Assembly: GCF_003584105.1 (NCBI RefSeq)
Contig: NZ_QXFO01000017.1
Location: forward strand, 62,001-126,000
Reading direction: 5' to 3'
DNA from: Flagellimonas taeanensis
GTDB lineage: Bacteria > Bacteroidota > Bacteroidia > Flavobacteriales > Flavobacteriaceae
Length of the DNA stretch: 64,000 nucleotides
Made by a program: the position numbers and the translations under genes. Below are positions 1-8,861 of this stretch, one piece after another; positions within the stretch are counted from its first letter, which is position 1, and the number at the start of each line of letters is the position of its first letter. The notes beneath the pieces were generated by a model, which ran no database searches, was not told the origin of the DNA, and was given only the letters and a program-made list of their open reading frames with translations.

Positions 1-2578
1 CCGTGGTTCCCTTTTCGATTTTTTGGTTACCGTCCAAATCCTTGTATTTGGGCCAACCTTCCACAATTTCCAAGGCTCCCCATGGTATAATGGCCGTCTC
101 GTCCAAGGCATCTATCTCGGCTTGGGACTGAAACAGTCCATCAGAAGTGAGCCCCCATATTTCACCCAACTCCATCCCTTCACGATATTGGGTAAGGCTA
201 TTGTTCGGATTTTCAAATCGGGTTATGTAAGATCGGCTATCACTTAGCACGAAGCTTGTACTAAAATTGAAGGGATTGCTAGGATTACCGAAACTATCCT
301 TATAGCCAAGGGAAAGTTCCCAACCTTCCGTTTTCAGATCCGCTGCATTCTCATTGGGCTCGGATGCACCTAAAACGCCTGGTAAATCGGTCCCCACGGT
401 CAACATATCCTTGGTGTCCCGACGGTATACATCCAAAGTGGCGGTTAGCTTGTTGTTGAAAAAGCCCAAATCCACGCCCAAGTTTTTGGTGATCACGGTT
501 TCCCACGTATAATTGGAAGATGCAAGACCGGGAGAACTCACCTGTGTGGGAAGTTCCCCGTTTATGATATATCCTCCTTGACCTGCACTCATGGTAGGAA
601 TATATCCAAAAGCACCAACATCCTGGTTGCCCAAGGAACCATAGGAAGCCCTTATCTTGAATAGGTTCAAAGTGGGCTCCAATGCTTTCATGAAAGGTTC
701 CCGGGAAACGTTCCACGCTGCGGACACCGATGGGAAAAACCCAAAACGCTTATCCTTTGGGAAACGGGACGAACCATCGTATCGTCCATTAAGTTCCAAA
801 ATATACCTATCCTTCAAAATATAATTGGCCCTATAAAAAGCACCCCTAAGCGCCCAGCTATATACTGCTGTATCGTTTTCATCCAACAGAATGGGACCAG
901 TTGCCAAATTAAGCACCGGTAGTGAAGAAGAAATCACACCGCTTCGGCTAAGTGAAATATACTCGTCCCAATATTCCTCTTGGTTATACCCGGCCAACAG
1001 GGTCAATTGATGATTTTCCCCAAAGGTTTTGTTGAAGGTCGCATAAAGGTTCAGGACGTTGTATTGTTCCACACCAAAATCCCTCCATACCTGGTTGTTG
1101 CCTTCTTCCCTCACATCGTTGGGACCAAACCCTATCTGATACTTGGAATAAAATGCATCGTAATTTTGGTTTTCCTGCTCGTAGGTATATTCCCCATTGA
1201 TTTTTAGCATATCCTTGACCAGCCATGCCTGTGCCGTGAAATTGGTACGGAACGTATAGGTATTGTATTCTTCATCCCCTCCATCCGTCAATTGGGCCGC
1301 CATTCGTCCCACAGGAGTATTGGCCCAGCTCCCATCTGGATTTTCAGCATAGGCGTAGGTGTTGAAATCGAAAAGGGTGGAGATGTTAAAATAGGAAGGG
1401 TTTTTTCTTTTTCCTTTGATATAGGATGTATTGTTACCCACCGACAACCAATCGGTCAATTGTACGTTCAATTTGGACCGCATCCCTGTACGGGTAAAAT
1501 AATCCTCGGCCAGGATCAAGGAACCATTGTCCTTGTTATAGGACCCGGAAATAAAATAGTTTATCTTATCCGTTCCCCCAGTGGCACTAAGGCTATGGTT
1601 TTGGGAATAGGTGGAACTCGATAAAAAATAATCGGTCCAGTCCCTATTGCCCATATATTCCCAAAGTCCTGGGTTTACCGTACTTTCACGTACCCCCACG
1701 GTCCCGTAGGGATTATCGCTGCGTTCACGTGCCCACTGCAACTGTTCCGTTGTAAAATACTGGTTGTGCCATGGAGTGTTCTTTGAAGCGGTTTCCTGTA
1801 GCCTCATATAGATGTATGGGTCGGAAATCTTATCCGGTAATACGGTGGCCGTCCCCAAGGTGACATTGGTATTGTAATTGATCCGCATTTTGCCGTCAGA
1901 TCCACTTTTCGTGGTCACAAGAACAACCCCAAAAGCCGCCCTGGCTCCATAAATGGCTGCAGATGAGGCGTCCTTTAACACCGAAATGCTCTCGATATCC
2001 TCTGGGGCCAATTGGTTGAGATAGGAAACATCAGAAGGAATATTGTCAATGAGCACCAATGGATCACCACCATTGATGGATGTGAATCCCCTGATATTGA
2101 TTTTGGGATTGGCCCCGGGTGCACCACTGGAAAAATCAATGTTGAGCCCTGGGGAAATTCCCTGGAGGCCTTGGGTAACATTGTTAATGGGTCTTGAGGA
2201 TAGCTGCTCCACAGAAACATTGTTGACCGCACCAGATAGGTTCACTTTCTTTTGGGTGCCAAACCCTACAACAACCACCTCGTTCAAGCTCTGGATATCT
2301 TCCTCAAGGGTAATATCGATGGTGTTTGCCGCACCTACGGTCACCTCCTTCTTGGAAAAACCGATATAGGAAAACTCCAATATCTGTCCTTCCGTTGCTG
2401 TGATGGAATAATTACCATCAAAATCGGTAGCGGTCCCATTGGTGCTACCTTTCACCATGACAGTCACGCCGGGCATGGGCACTCCGGAGGCATCAATGAC
2501 CGTTCCTGTGACTTCCTTTTGGGCAAGGCCCATAAAGGCAGTGGTCAAAAACAGTACTAAAAGTAATGTGTTCTTCAT
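1..2578 (-). CDS. SusC/RagA-type TonB-dependent receptor (3' end outside window)
   Basis: The minus frame stays open from an ATG at 2578 to the left edge, giving about 859 residues without a stop. It starts with a signal peptide (MKNTLLLVLFLTTAFMGLAQ), then a carboxypeptidase-regulatory-like domain (roughly residues 22-105, with PGVTVMVKGSTNGT and DFDGNYSI), then the plug domain beginning at LNEVVVVGFGTQKK and containing VLKDASSAAIYGARA, then beta-barrel sequence. SusC proteins form the outer-membrane channel that imports oligomers bound by a SusD lipoprotein. The expected SusD gene would lie to the left, outside the window. The gene follows the phosphodiesterase gene by about 40 bp, so the two probably share an mRNA under the TetR operators near 3.9 kb. 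Substrate cannot be told. Confidence 0.95.
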   Translation of the reverse strand, partial: MKNTLLLVLFLTTAFMGLAQKEVTGTVIDASGVPMPGVTVMVKGSTNGTATDFDGNYSITATEGQILEFSYIGFSKKEVTVGAANTIDITLEEDIQSLNEVVVVGFGTQKKVNLSGAVNNVSVEQLSSRPINNVTQGLQGISPGLNIDFSSGAPGANPKINIRGFTSINGGDPLVLIDNIPSDVSYLNQLAPEDIESISVLKDASSAAIYGARAAFGVVLVTTKSGSDGKMRINYNTNVTLGTATVLPDKISDPYIYMRLQETASKNTPWHNQYFTTEQLQWARERSDNPYGTVGVRESTVNPGLWEYMGNRDWTDYFLSSSTYSQNHSLSATGGTDKINYFISGSYNKDNGSLILAEDYFTRTGMRSKLNVQLTDWLSVGNNTSYIKGKRKNPSYFNISTLFDFNTYAYAENPDGSWANTPVGRMAAQLTDGGDEEYNTYTFRTNFTAQAWLVKDMLKINGEYTYEQENQNYDAFYSKYQIGFGPNDVREEGNNQVWRDFGVEQYNVLNLYATFNKTFGENHQLTLLAGYNQEEYWDEYISLSRSGVISSSLPVLNLATGPILLDENDTAVYSWALRGAFYRANYILKDRYILELNGRYDGSSRFPKDKRFGFFPSVSAAWNVSREPFMKALEPTLNLFKIRASYGSLGNQDVGAFGYIPTMSAGQGGYIINGELPTQVSSPGLASSNYTWETVITKNLGVDLGFFNNKLTATLDVYRRDTKDMLTVGTDLPGVLGASEPNENAADLKTEGWELSLGYKDSFGNPSNPFNFSTSFVLSDSRSYITRFENPNNSLTQYREGMELGEIWGLTSDGLFQSQAEIDALDETAIIPWGALEIVEGWPKYKDLDGNQKIEKGTT

Positions 2579-2618
2579 TTCATTTAAAAGTTTAGATGGG
2601 ATTTAAAAAATGGTTTGA

Positions 2619-3866
2619 TTATTCTTCTGAAAACCAAGTATTCAGTGTTGTGTGCTCTGTTTCCAGGACAAGCTTGCAAAACCCCTTTGGGATTTTTCTC
2701 ATGGGAATTTCGACCTGTCCCTTCCCAAGGATGACGGTATCCATAAACTTATAATCGTCCTTGCCTCCAGATTTAAAATCATTGGTGCCGCTCAGATACA
2801 GTTTTCCCTCCCCTTCGGATAGGTTTTGCCATGAAACCACAAGGTTGTTCCCTTTTCTTTTGGCCTTTAGGTCGATTGCATCCACTGGTTGTACCAACGA
2901 GACACCGTCCCATTCCCGTCTTATATGGATCGGCACTTTGATCCCCAAGAAATCGGTCATGGTGGGTAGGATATCGACAACTGCGGGAATACGCTCATTA
3001 AAGTATGGGTTGGTCTGCTTTGAATTGGTCACTATCCAGGTACTTCTCTCCCTCTCACTCTGCCCCCCGTGGTGCTTACCGTCCTTGGCTCCCCTACCAT
3101 GGTCCGTGGTCACTATAAACAGCCATTCCTCATTGTGGGAAGCTTGGCGCTCTTCAACTGCCATCCATATTTTACCGATCAATTTGTCTTCAAAATGGAT
3201 GGCCGCATTGAAACGGTCGCCATCTCCAAAACCATGGCCCATATCATCAGAAAATTCAAGATATACCCAAGATACGTCGGGAGCCTTTTCCAGAATGGTC
3301 TCGGCCGCATGATCAGCAACGGTATAATCGATGAGCTTCATAAAGTTTCTTTGGACATCATGGGGAAAATTGATGGAATCATGTTCCAATCCATCAAAAT
3401 GGTAATCAACCCTGATTCCCCCTGTTTCTTCCATACCATTGCCCACCAACTTGGTTCGGTTGTCCAGCCATGAGGAGAATACCCCGATGGTTCCGTCGGG
3501 ATATTGGTCCTTGTACAATCGGAAAATGGTCGGGTAATTGTAGTTGGGAGCCTTGATTTCATTGCCCCAAACATTGTGCTTGTTGGCCCAGGTCCCGGTA
3601 ATCAAACTATTGTATCCCACAGCAGAAATGGTAGGTGTTTCGGAGTAGGTATCTTTTCCTCCCCCAACATAGGCTTCGGTATAGCCCCCTAAATCCCCAA
3701 TTTGGTCCAAAAAAGGAGTGTCGGCTGTCTTTAATTGATCTGCCGAAATACCGTCCACAATGATAAAGACCACTTTTTTTGCCGCGAAATCCTTTTCCAT
3801 ATTTTGGGCCTGGACCATACCGAAGACCAAAATCCCGATAAAGAGGGTAAGCTTGCTCATATTCAT
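2619..3866 (-). CDS. Secreted alkaline-phosphatase-superfamily phosphodiesterase/nucleotide pyrophosphatase-like protein
   Basis: A 415-residue protein with an N-terminal signal peptide ending near VQAQ. It carries the landmarks of the type I phosphodiesterase/nucleotide pyrophosphatase branch of the alkaline phosphatase superfamily: metal-binding Asp in VFIIVDGIS, a nucleophile region GYNSLITG where Ser sits at the usual Thr position, DDMGHGFGDGD, TTDHGRG and KHHGGQS. Such enzymes hydrolyse phosphate mono- or diesters in the periplasm using two zinc ions. A short C-terminal beta domain (about residues 330-415) follows the catalytic part. It is the first gene of a two-gene unit with the SusC receptor and lies divergent from the TetR gene. 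Two in-frame ATGs (3866 and 3860) are equally good starts. The substrate is unknown. Confidence 0.85.
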   Translation of the reverse strand: MNMSKLTLFIGILVFGMVQAQNMEKDFAAKKVVFIIVDGISADQLKTADTPFLDQIGDLGGYTEAYVGGGKDTYSETPTISAVGYNSLITGTWANKHNVWGNEIKAPNYNYPTIFRLYKDQYPDGTIGVFSSWLDNRTKLVGNGMEETGGIRVDYHFDGLEHDSINFPHDVQRNFMKLIDYTVADHAAETILEKAPDVSWVYLEFSDDMGHGFGDGDRFNAAIHFEDKLIGKIWMAVEERQASHNEEWLFIVTTDHGRGAKDGKHHGGQSERERSTWIVTNSKQTNPYFNERIPAVVDILPTMTDFLGIKVPIHIRREWDGVSLVQPVDAIDLKAKRKGNNLVVSWQNLSEGEGKLYLSGTNDFKSGGKDDYKFMDTVILGKGQVEIPMRKIPKGFCKLVLETEHTTLNTWFSEE

Positions 3867-3898
3867 AATGATTTGTTAAGTGAGGTCAAAGGAATATA

Positions 3899-3918
3899 AA
3901 TTGAACGACTGTTCAATT
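3899..3918. promoter_or_regulatory. Candidate TetR operator 1 (perfect palindrome)
   Basis: AATTGAACGACTGTTCAATT has 8-base arms around GACT. It sits 33 bp upstream of the phosphodiesterase gene. The same core recurs at 3958-3975, and the only regulator between the divergent genes is the TetR protein, so both are likely its operators. Confidence 0.7.
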
Positions 3919-3957
3919 AAAGAATATTTAAGTCATTGTTATGGAATCGTAAAATAA

Positions 3958-3975
3958 ATTGAATGACTGTTCAAT
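3958..3975. promoter_or_regulatory. Candidate TetR operator 2
   Basis: ATTGAATGACTGTTCAAT, arms ATTGAA/TTCAAT, shares GACTGTTCAAT with operator 1. The centres are 58-59 bp apart. It lies 76 bp upstream of the TetR start, as expected for autoregulation. Confidence 0.65.
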
Positions 3976-4050
3976 CAATTTATTTTTTGAAAAAAGAGTA
4001 TTATTGTTGCCTTGATAACAAGGCATTCAATTCTAAAGAAATAAACAAGA

Positions 4051-4656
4051 ATGGGCAGAAAGAGCTTGGGGGCCATTAGAAGATTGGAAATCATCCAATC
4101 CTTTTATGAAGTGGCCAGGGACATTGGCCTAGAAAATGCATCCATAGCCAAAGTGGCAGAATCCATGGGGATAAGCAATGGTTTGGTCATGCATTATTTC
4201 AATACCAAGGAAGAACTTTTATTGGGGCTGAACGAATATATCCTACAACAGCATTTGAATGTTTTGATGGAAGGAAACCTAGGGGCCATACGGACCCGGC
4301 AGGACTTGGAAGACCTTATCCATAACCTGTTTTCCAGAAAATGGAACCAGTATTTCGACGATGGTGTCTTTTATAGTTGCTATGCCATGATCTATCGTAA
4401 CGAGGCAATCAACGACAGTTTCAAGCAGTATCTCTTAAAATTGCACGATGTGCTTAGGGAAGAGTTGAACCAGGCCCGTAGCAATGGAATCATATGCAAT
4501 ACCAATATTGATGAACTGACCGAGATCATCTTTGCACTCATAGATGGATCTTATTATTACATGGGGATGTTCGAACAGGGAAAAGTTGCACATCAGAAGC
4601 AACAGGACATCTACATCAATCACTGTTTGGGCCTTTTTAAATATGTCGATCCATGA
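4051..4656 (+). CDS. TetR/AcrR-family transcriptional regulator
   Basis: A 201-residue protein with a canonical N-terminal TetR DNA-binding domain: a helix starting at RRLEIIQSFYEVARDIGLEN and a helix-turn-helix around residues 30-58 (SIAKVAESMGISNGLVMHYF, then NTKEELL). The C-terminal two thirds are an all-helical ligand-binding and dimerization domain, most like the BetI/TetR_C groups, without an identifiable ligand. It is divergent from the phosphodiesterase-SusC unit, with two inverted repeats in the 184-bp gap. I infer that it represses both directions until an inducer taken up through the system binds. Its stop codon overlaps the next ATG (ATGA), so the following membrane protein is translationally coupled to it. 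Confidence 0.9.
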   Translation: MGRKSLGAIRRLEIIQSFYEVARDIGLENASIAKVAESMGISNGLVMHYFNTKEELLLGLNEYILQQHLNVLMEGNLGAIRTRQDLEDLIHNLFSRKWNQYFDDGVFYSCYAMIYRNEAINDSFKQYLLKLHDVLREELNQARSNGIICNTNIDELTEIIFALIDGSYYYMGMFEQGKVAHQKQQDIYINHCLGLFKYVDP

Positions 4657-4946
4657 GCCTTTTCTTTGAATTGTTGGGATGGATAGGGTCCTTCTGTTTT
4701 CTTTTGGCCTATTATATGCTCATTCGGGGAAAATGGCAAGCCAACCAGCCCATATACCATTGGTACAATATAGCTGGCAGTGTTCTCTTTGTGGCCAATG
4801 GCGCCTATTATTCGGCTTGGGCCGTTCTTTTTATCAACTTTGTATGGGGTATTATTGCCTGTTATGGGTTGATCAAGACTGCAAAAAACGGTCGTAGTAC
4901 ACCACTCGAAACGGAAAAAAGTGAGTATAGAAAAAATCACAAATAA
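4653..4946 (+). CDS. Small CBU_0592-like membrane protein, C-terminus replaced by a repeat
   Basis: A 97-residue protein with three hydrophobic stretches (about residues 4-22, 36-55 and 57-75) resembling the CBU_0592 family of short membrane proteins (ELLGWIGSFCFLLAYYMLIR, then QPIYHWYNIAGSVLFVANGAYY). The function of the family is unknown. It overlaps the TetR gene by 4 bp. From about residue 76 (4880) the coding sequence runs into a 154-bp repeat also found at 54605-54758, so the last 20 or so residues (GRSTPLETEKSEYRKNHK) are foreign and the native tail has been lost. The transmembrane part is intact, so it may still function. Confidence 0.75.
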   Translation: MSLFFELLGWIGSFCFLLAYYMLIRGKWQANQPIYHWYNIAGSVLFVANGAYYSAWAVLFINFVWGIIACYGLIKTAKNGRSTPLETEKSEYRKNHK

Positions 4947-5033
4947 GTGACTGATTCAGATCTAATTATAGCTAAAATTAAGGTGGTTCAATTTATCCAT
5001 TTTTGGTGGTTCTCATTATCCGTCCCACACACT
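4880..5033. repeat. 154-bp dispersed repeat, copy A
   Basis: Nearly identical to 54605-54758, in the same orientation. Both begin TGCAAAAAA..CGGTC and stop matching just after CGTCCCAYACACT. Inside are two tandem related blocks, GTGGTTCAATTTATCC and GTGGTTCTCATTATCC, reminiscent of the multiple terminal repeats of IS21-family elements. It could be the end of such an element or a MITE. It interrupts the 3' end of the small membrane-protein gene. Confidence 0.75.
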
Positions 5034-5315
5034 CCATACACCTCATCCTGATAGCTGTTCAATAAACGGGCTATGGGTCGGCCCATGGAGCCTTCCCTTG
5101 TTTTCATCCCATTCATTCACCGAAACATAACGTTTCAAACTTATCTCGGCACGTTTTCCATTGACAGTGATACGGGCATAAATGGTCAATTTTTCAGGGT
5201 TATTGGAAATGTCCCTAGTGAAGATTAGAACCTTTAAAGTGTTGGAATTGAGTATAATAAAATTTTTTTTTGGTTTGACAAAACTATTTTGCAAAACACC
5301 CATGAACAGCGTCAA
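5034..5315 (-). pseudogene. Tyrosine recombinase (integrase) N-terminal fragment, copy A
   Basis: The minus strand encodes the arm-DNA-binding start of a Bacteroidetes-type tyrosine integrase (NTLKVLIFTRDISNN, then IYARITVNGKRAEISLKRYV, then VNEWDENKGRLHG). It matches the fragment at 60352-60689. The ATG used in that copy is ATA here. After GRLHGPTH the frame shifts; in the alternate frame it continues ARLLNSYQDEVYG before running into the 154-bp repeat. Core-binding and catalytic domains are absent, so it cannot recombine DNA. Confidence 0.8.
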
Positions 5316-5478
5316 ACTGAAGCTAAATTATGCACAAGAAACGTACCGAAGCATTCACCGAACTCTACACCTTTTATATGGTCTTATTTGATATCAGATG
5401 AATGCACAAAAAACAAAAATTTCTGACAATCAGTCGATTAACAGTGGTTTGATACTACCTATTTAGTGGTTCGTCGGG
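5051..5478. repeat. 428-bp direct repeat, copy A
   Basis: Closely matches 60483-60911 in the same orientation. It spans the integrase start fragment plus about 160 bp upstream of it, from ATAGCTGTTC to GGTTCGTCGGG. The two copies bracket about 55 kb. Confidence 0.85.
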
Positions 5479-5770
5479 AGGATACCCTCATATCAAGTGG
5501 AAAAAGAACAGCCCGAAATTACTTCGGTAAACTTACCAAAAATGAAACGGGAAAATCGGCAAAGGACCATATACAGGATTATATGATCGAAATTGCCAAG
5601 AAGAAAATCTTCAATACCGAAAAATCCATGAGTGGGACCGCCTATGAACTGAGTTTCAAATACCCTCAACATTTCAACTGCTTCTTCAAAAACAAGTGGG
5701 CTATAGCCCCAATGAATATCGAATGTTGAATAGGCTTCGCAAGGAAGGGTCGTCTCAAATCCTTATTTGA
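5479..5770 (+). pseudogene. AraC-family regulator, C-terminal DNA-binding fragment with frameshift
   Basis: The plus strand encodes the second helix-turn-helix of an AraC-type regulator: YFGKLTKNETGKSAKDHIQD, IAKKKIFNTEKSMSGTAYEL, SFKYPQHFNCFFKNK. Near 5697 one base is missing; shifting frame restores the expected ending VGYSPNEYRMLNRLRKEG and a stop at 5768-5770. Everything N-terminal of this domain is gone, because the fragment begins directly at the edge of the 428-bp repeat. Several conserved positions are also altered. Clearly a relic. Confidence 0.8.
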
Positions 5771-6073
5771 CCAAAAGCTCAAGACGTCTACTCCCCTGCC
5801 TTTCAAGGAGCACCATTCTTAATCGTTCGTGAGCATCGATCACATATTTCGGACAGCCGTGGACAAACAGATGGGTGGTCCCGCTTGTTATATCCTTGTT
5901 ATGGCTATACATTGCTTTAGTATGGGATAAATTTGAGCTAAAGGAAGAATATGGAATACAGATTTTCCTTAAAAAATCCATCAACAATAATCTCCACAGT
6001 GTAGCATAAAACCCTGCCATCGGCTTGTTCACCATTTGCTAAATCTAAGCCAGTATAGTTTTGAGATCATTGA
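5771..6073. other. Gene-free spacer of about 300 bp
   Basis: No recognisable coding sequence on either strand. A minus-strand frame of 90 codons exists at 5763-6035 but matches no family I know. It lies between the AraC relic and the end of the alginate catabolic operon, and is probably degenerate DNA. Confidence 0.5.
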
Positions 6074-6739
6074 TCATTTAAGTTTGCCTATAAGCAAAAG
6101 GATTGATGCCACCGCCCTTTTCAGACCTTCAAAATCTTGCCCTTGCAACATTGTCTTTGATATCAATTGCGACCCCATACCAACACAAGTAACCCCTGCA
6201 TCGAACCAGGACCTCAGGTTGGATTCATCGGTGCTTACACCTCCTGTGGGCATCACACTGGTCCATGGCTGGGGACCTTTGATCGCTTTTACAAAATCTG
6301 GACCGTAAGTAGAACCTGGAAAGAGTTTGATTACCTCACAGCCCAGTTCTTCAGCGCGATTGATCTCAGCCAGCGAGCCGCAGCCAGGGGACCAAAGTAC
6401 CTTACGCCGGTTACAGATCAAGGCTATGTCCTCACGTAATGATGGGGTGACAATAAAATTTGCCCCCATCTGCATAAACAGTGAAGCCGCCGCGCTGTCT
6501 GTAATGGATCCTACGCCCATGATCATTCCTGGAAGTTCCTTGATGGCATATTTGTTCAACTCTGAAAAAACTTCAAAGGCAAAATCGCCCCTTGCCGTAA
6601 ATTCCATCAATCGTGCCCCACCATCGTAACACGCCTTTAGGACTTTTTTTCCCAATGCCACATCGGGGTGATAGAAAAGGGGTACCAGTCCGGTATCCCT
6701 CATTGTATTGACTACATCAATTCTTGAAAATTGTGCCAT
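6074..6739 (-). CDS. kdgA: 2-keto-3-deoxy-6-phosphogluconate aldolase
   Basis: A 221-residue KDPG/KHG-type class I aldolase. It splits 2-keto-3-deoxy-6-phosphogluconate into pyruvate and glyceraldehyde 3-phosphate, the last step of alginate-derived DEH catabolism (Entner-Doudoroff). Visible signatures are Glu46 in LMEFTARG, the GVGSI segment, TPSL (about 98-101), SPGCGS and the Schiff-base lysine in CEVIKLFPG (Lys138), followed by MPTGGV. Length is normal for the family. It is the last gene of a minus-strand operon and lies 18 bp after the KDG kinase gene, which supplies its substrate. Confidence 0.93.
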   Translation of the reverse strand: MAQFSRIDVVNTMRDTGLVPLFYHPDVALGKKVLKACYDGGARLMEFTARGDFAFEVFSELNKYAIKELPGMIMGVGSITDSAAASLFMQMGANFIVTPSLREDIALICNRRKVLWSPGCGSLAEINRAEELGCEVIKLFPGSTYGPDFVKAIKGPQPWTSVMPTGGVSTDESNLRSWFDAGVTCVGMGSQLISKTMLQGQDFEGLKRAVASILLLIGKLK

Positions 6740-6757
6740 CCTATTCCCTATTTTTTA

Positions 6758-7804
6758 TCAACGGGCCACCCTTCCAGATGCATCCCCGCCCATTAATTTT
6801 TCCACTTCCGATACCGTGGCCAAGTTTGCATCCCCTTTAATAGTATGTTTCAAACAGGATGCCGCTACTGCAAAGTTCAAAGCATTTTGATCATCATCTG
6901 GGTATTTGAGCAATCCATAGATAAGCCCTCCCATAAATGAGTCCCCACCACCGACACGATCCACAATATCTGTGATTTGGTACTCTGGTGACTTGTACAT
7001 GGTTTCACCATCATACAGTACACCCGCCCAAGTATTATGTGATGCAGAAATTGATCCCCGGAGTGTCGTGATCACCTTTTTTGCCCTAGGAAAACGAGCC
7101 ATCATCTGTTCACAAACGGATAAAAATGCTTCGGCTTTCACATGGTCTCCCTGTGTAGTGATGTCCAGTCCTTCTGGTTGGATTCCAAAGTGTTTTTCAG
7201 CATCCTCTTCATTGCCAAGTACAATATCGCAATAAGCGGTAAGCTCGGACATGATCTCTTCCCGTTTGGCATCATTACAATACTTCCAAAGTTTGGCCCT
7301 ATAGTTCAAATCCGTTGATATGGTCACTCCCATATCACTGGCCATTTTCACGGCCTCCAAACATGCATCGGCTGCTCCCTGTGAAATAGCGGGTGTAATT
7401 CCTGTCCAGTGGAACCATTCCACCCCTTCAAACGTTGATTTCCAGTCCACCATGCCTTTTTGAATTTCCGCCATGGCTGAATGTGCACGATCATACACTA
7501 CTTTACTACCCCTTGAAACCGCTCCTGTCTCCAAAAAATAAATACCCAAACGATCTCCACCATAGATGATCTTGTCTGTACCCACTCCCCGTTTGCGGAG
7601 TTCCATAAGGGCGCATTCCCCTATATCATTTTTTGGTAGGCGGGTTACAAAATCCACTGGCACTCCATAATTGGCAAGGGACACGGCCACATTGGACTCT
7701 CCTCCCCCATAGACGGCATCAAAACTGTTGGCTTGGGAAAATCGTAAAAATCCAGGGGGTGCCAATCTTAGCATGATCTCTCCAAACGTTACTACTCTTT
7801 TCAT
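6758..7804 (-). CDS. kdgK: 2-keto-3-deoxygluconate kinase (PfkB family)
   Basis: A ribokinase/PfkB-family sugar kinase of 348 residues from ATG 7804. An upstream in-frame ATG at 7846 adds 14 unlikely residues, whereas MKRVVTFGEIMLRLAPPG is the usual family start and is preceded by a purine-rich stretch. It shows the N-terminal YGGGESNVAVSLA signature and the C-terminal catalytic/anion-hole motif VDRVGGGDSFMGGLIYG with the base Asp. It phosphorylates KDG made by the DEH reductases encoded upstream and passes KDPG to KdgA. Confidence 0.92.
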   Translation of the reverse strand: MKRVVTFGEIMLRLAPPGFLRFSQANSFDAVYGGGESNVAVSLANYGVPVDFVTRLPKNDIGECALMELRKRGVGTDKIIYGGDRLGIYFLETGAVSRGSKVVYDRAHSAMAEIQKGMVDWKSTFEGVEWFHWTGITPAISQGAADACLEAVKMASDMGVTISTDLNYRAKLWKYCNDAKREEIMSELTAYCDIVLGNEEDAEKHFGIQPEGLDITTQGDHVKAEAFLSVCEQMMARFPRAKKVITTLRGSISASHNTWAGVLYDGETMYKSPEYQITDIVDRVGGGDSFMGGLIYGLLKYPDDDQNALNFAVAASCLKHTIKGDANLATVSEVEKLMGGDASGRVAR

Positions 7805-7943
7805 TTGTATTCTTCTTTTATTGGTAATAGTTGATTTTTTATTCAAATGTATGGCATAGTGAAAGCCATATGTTCCGCCCTTTACCTTGCATCAATGGGT
7901 ATTGGATCCCTATTGTACTCTAAAAGGGTGGGTGGGTCATGCA

Positions 7944-8840
7944 TTACTTTTCCAGCTCTTCCAAAAACTGAAGGATTTCTTGCATGACCATTTTCTCATC
8001 ACTTTCCTTGAACTTTCCATGTCCTCCATCAGGAATAGTGATAAACTTTGAAGGGATGCCTTGGGATTGCAATTTTTCATACAACAGCTGCGATTGAATA
8101 TAGGGCACAATGGGATCGGCATCACCATGAACAATGAATATGGGAGGGCTTTGTGTGTCTACCCATGTAATGGGTGATAGCGATTCGGCAAAAGCGATAT
8201 TTTCGGATTCAGTCCCAAGCCACTTTTTTACTGAGGACGCTTTTAGGATTGGCCTTAAATCCGTAACCCCATATTTATCAATAATGGCCCAGATTTTTAC
8301 AGTTTCCCTTTCACCGCAATGGTTGTTGAACAAGGACATGCGTTCAGATAAGCCTCCCATTAAGGCCAAATGCCCTCCTGCGGAAGCACCCATGAGCACA
8401 ATTTTGTCGGTGTTGATGTTCAATTGTTGTGAATTTCGTACCAGATACGTCAAGGCACAACGGACATCTTCTACAGCTGCGGGCGCTTTAGCCTGCGATT
8501 CCAGGCGGTATTCCACATTGGCCACAGCCATTCCCTTCGCAAAAAAAGGCCCGAATCCCCGTTGCGATTCCTTTTTACCGTGGTTCCAACCTCCACCATG
8601 TATGTTGATGATCAGCGGGGTCGGCCCATCACTGTCCATTGGGTAATAAAAATCCAGTTTGCCCTGCCATCCTTCGACTTCCGCATAGACCAAATCTATC
8701 TTCGCTTGGTAATTCGGAGGCAATTCAACCTTTTCAAACTCTTGGGCACCAATGGTCTGGACCACTAGTATTCCCAACAATACAAGTCGAATACGGGCCA
8801 AGGGTTTTAGATACTGGGGTAAGCTCATCACAATCTTCAT
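7944..8840 (-). CDS. Secreted alpha/beta-hydrolase esterase (acetylesterase-like)
   Basis: A signal peptide (MKIVMSLPQYLKPLARIRLV, then a hydrophobic stretch ending TIGAQ) precedes an alpha/beta-hydrolase of the esterase/lipase BD-FAE type. It shows the oxyanion HGGGW, nucleophile elbow GASAGGH, acid Asp in VHGDADPIVP and catalytic His in GGHGKF. Start at 8840 chosen because the ATG at 8855 adds only MQLWK. It lies between kdgK and the first SDR gene in the alginate catabolic operon. Substrate is uncertain; given the second esterase at 12784-14706, removal of O-acetyl groups from alginate or an attached ester is plausible. Confidence 0.82.
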   Translation of the reverse strand: MKIVMSLPQYLKPLARIRLVLLGILVVQTIGAQEFEKVELPPNYQAKIDLVYAEVEGWQGKLDFYYPMDSDGPTPLIINIHGGGWNHGKKESQRGFGPFFAKGMAVANVEYRLESQAKAPAAVEDVRCALTYLVRNSQQLNINTDKIVLMGASAGGHLALMGGLSERMSLFNNHCGERETVKIWAIIDKYGVTDLRPILKASSVKKWLGTESENIAFAESLSPITWVDTQSPPIFIVHGDADPIVPYIQSQLLYEKLQSQGIPSKFITIPDGGHGKFKESDEKMVMQEILQFLEELEK

Positions 8841-8861
8841 TTTCCACAATTGCACATAGGG

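Noticed and set aside
2761-3473. Plus-strand frames opposite the phosphodiesterase gene
   Set aside because: Shadows of the minus-strand gene with conserved active-site motifs.
5763-6035. Minus-strand frame of 90 codons between the AraC relic and kdgA
   Set aside because: No recognisable motif, no operon link; left as unexplained spacer.
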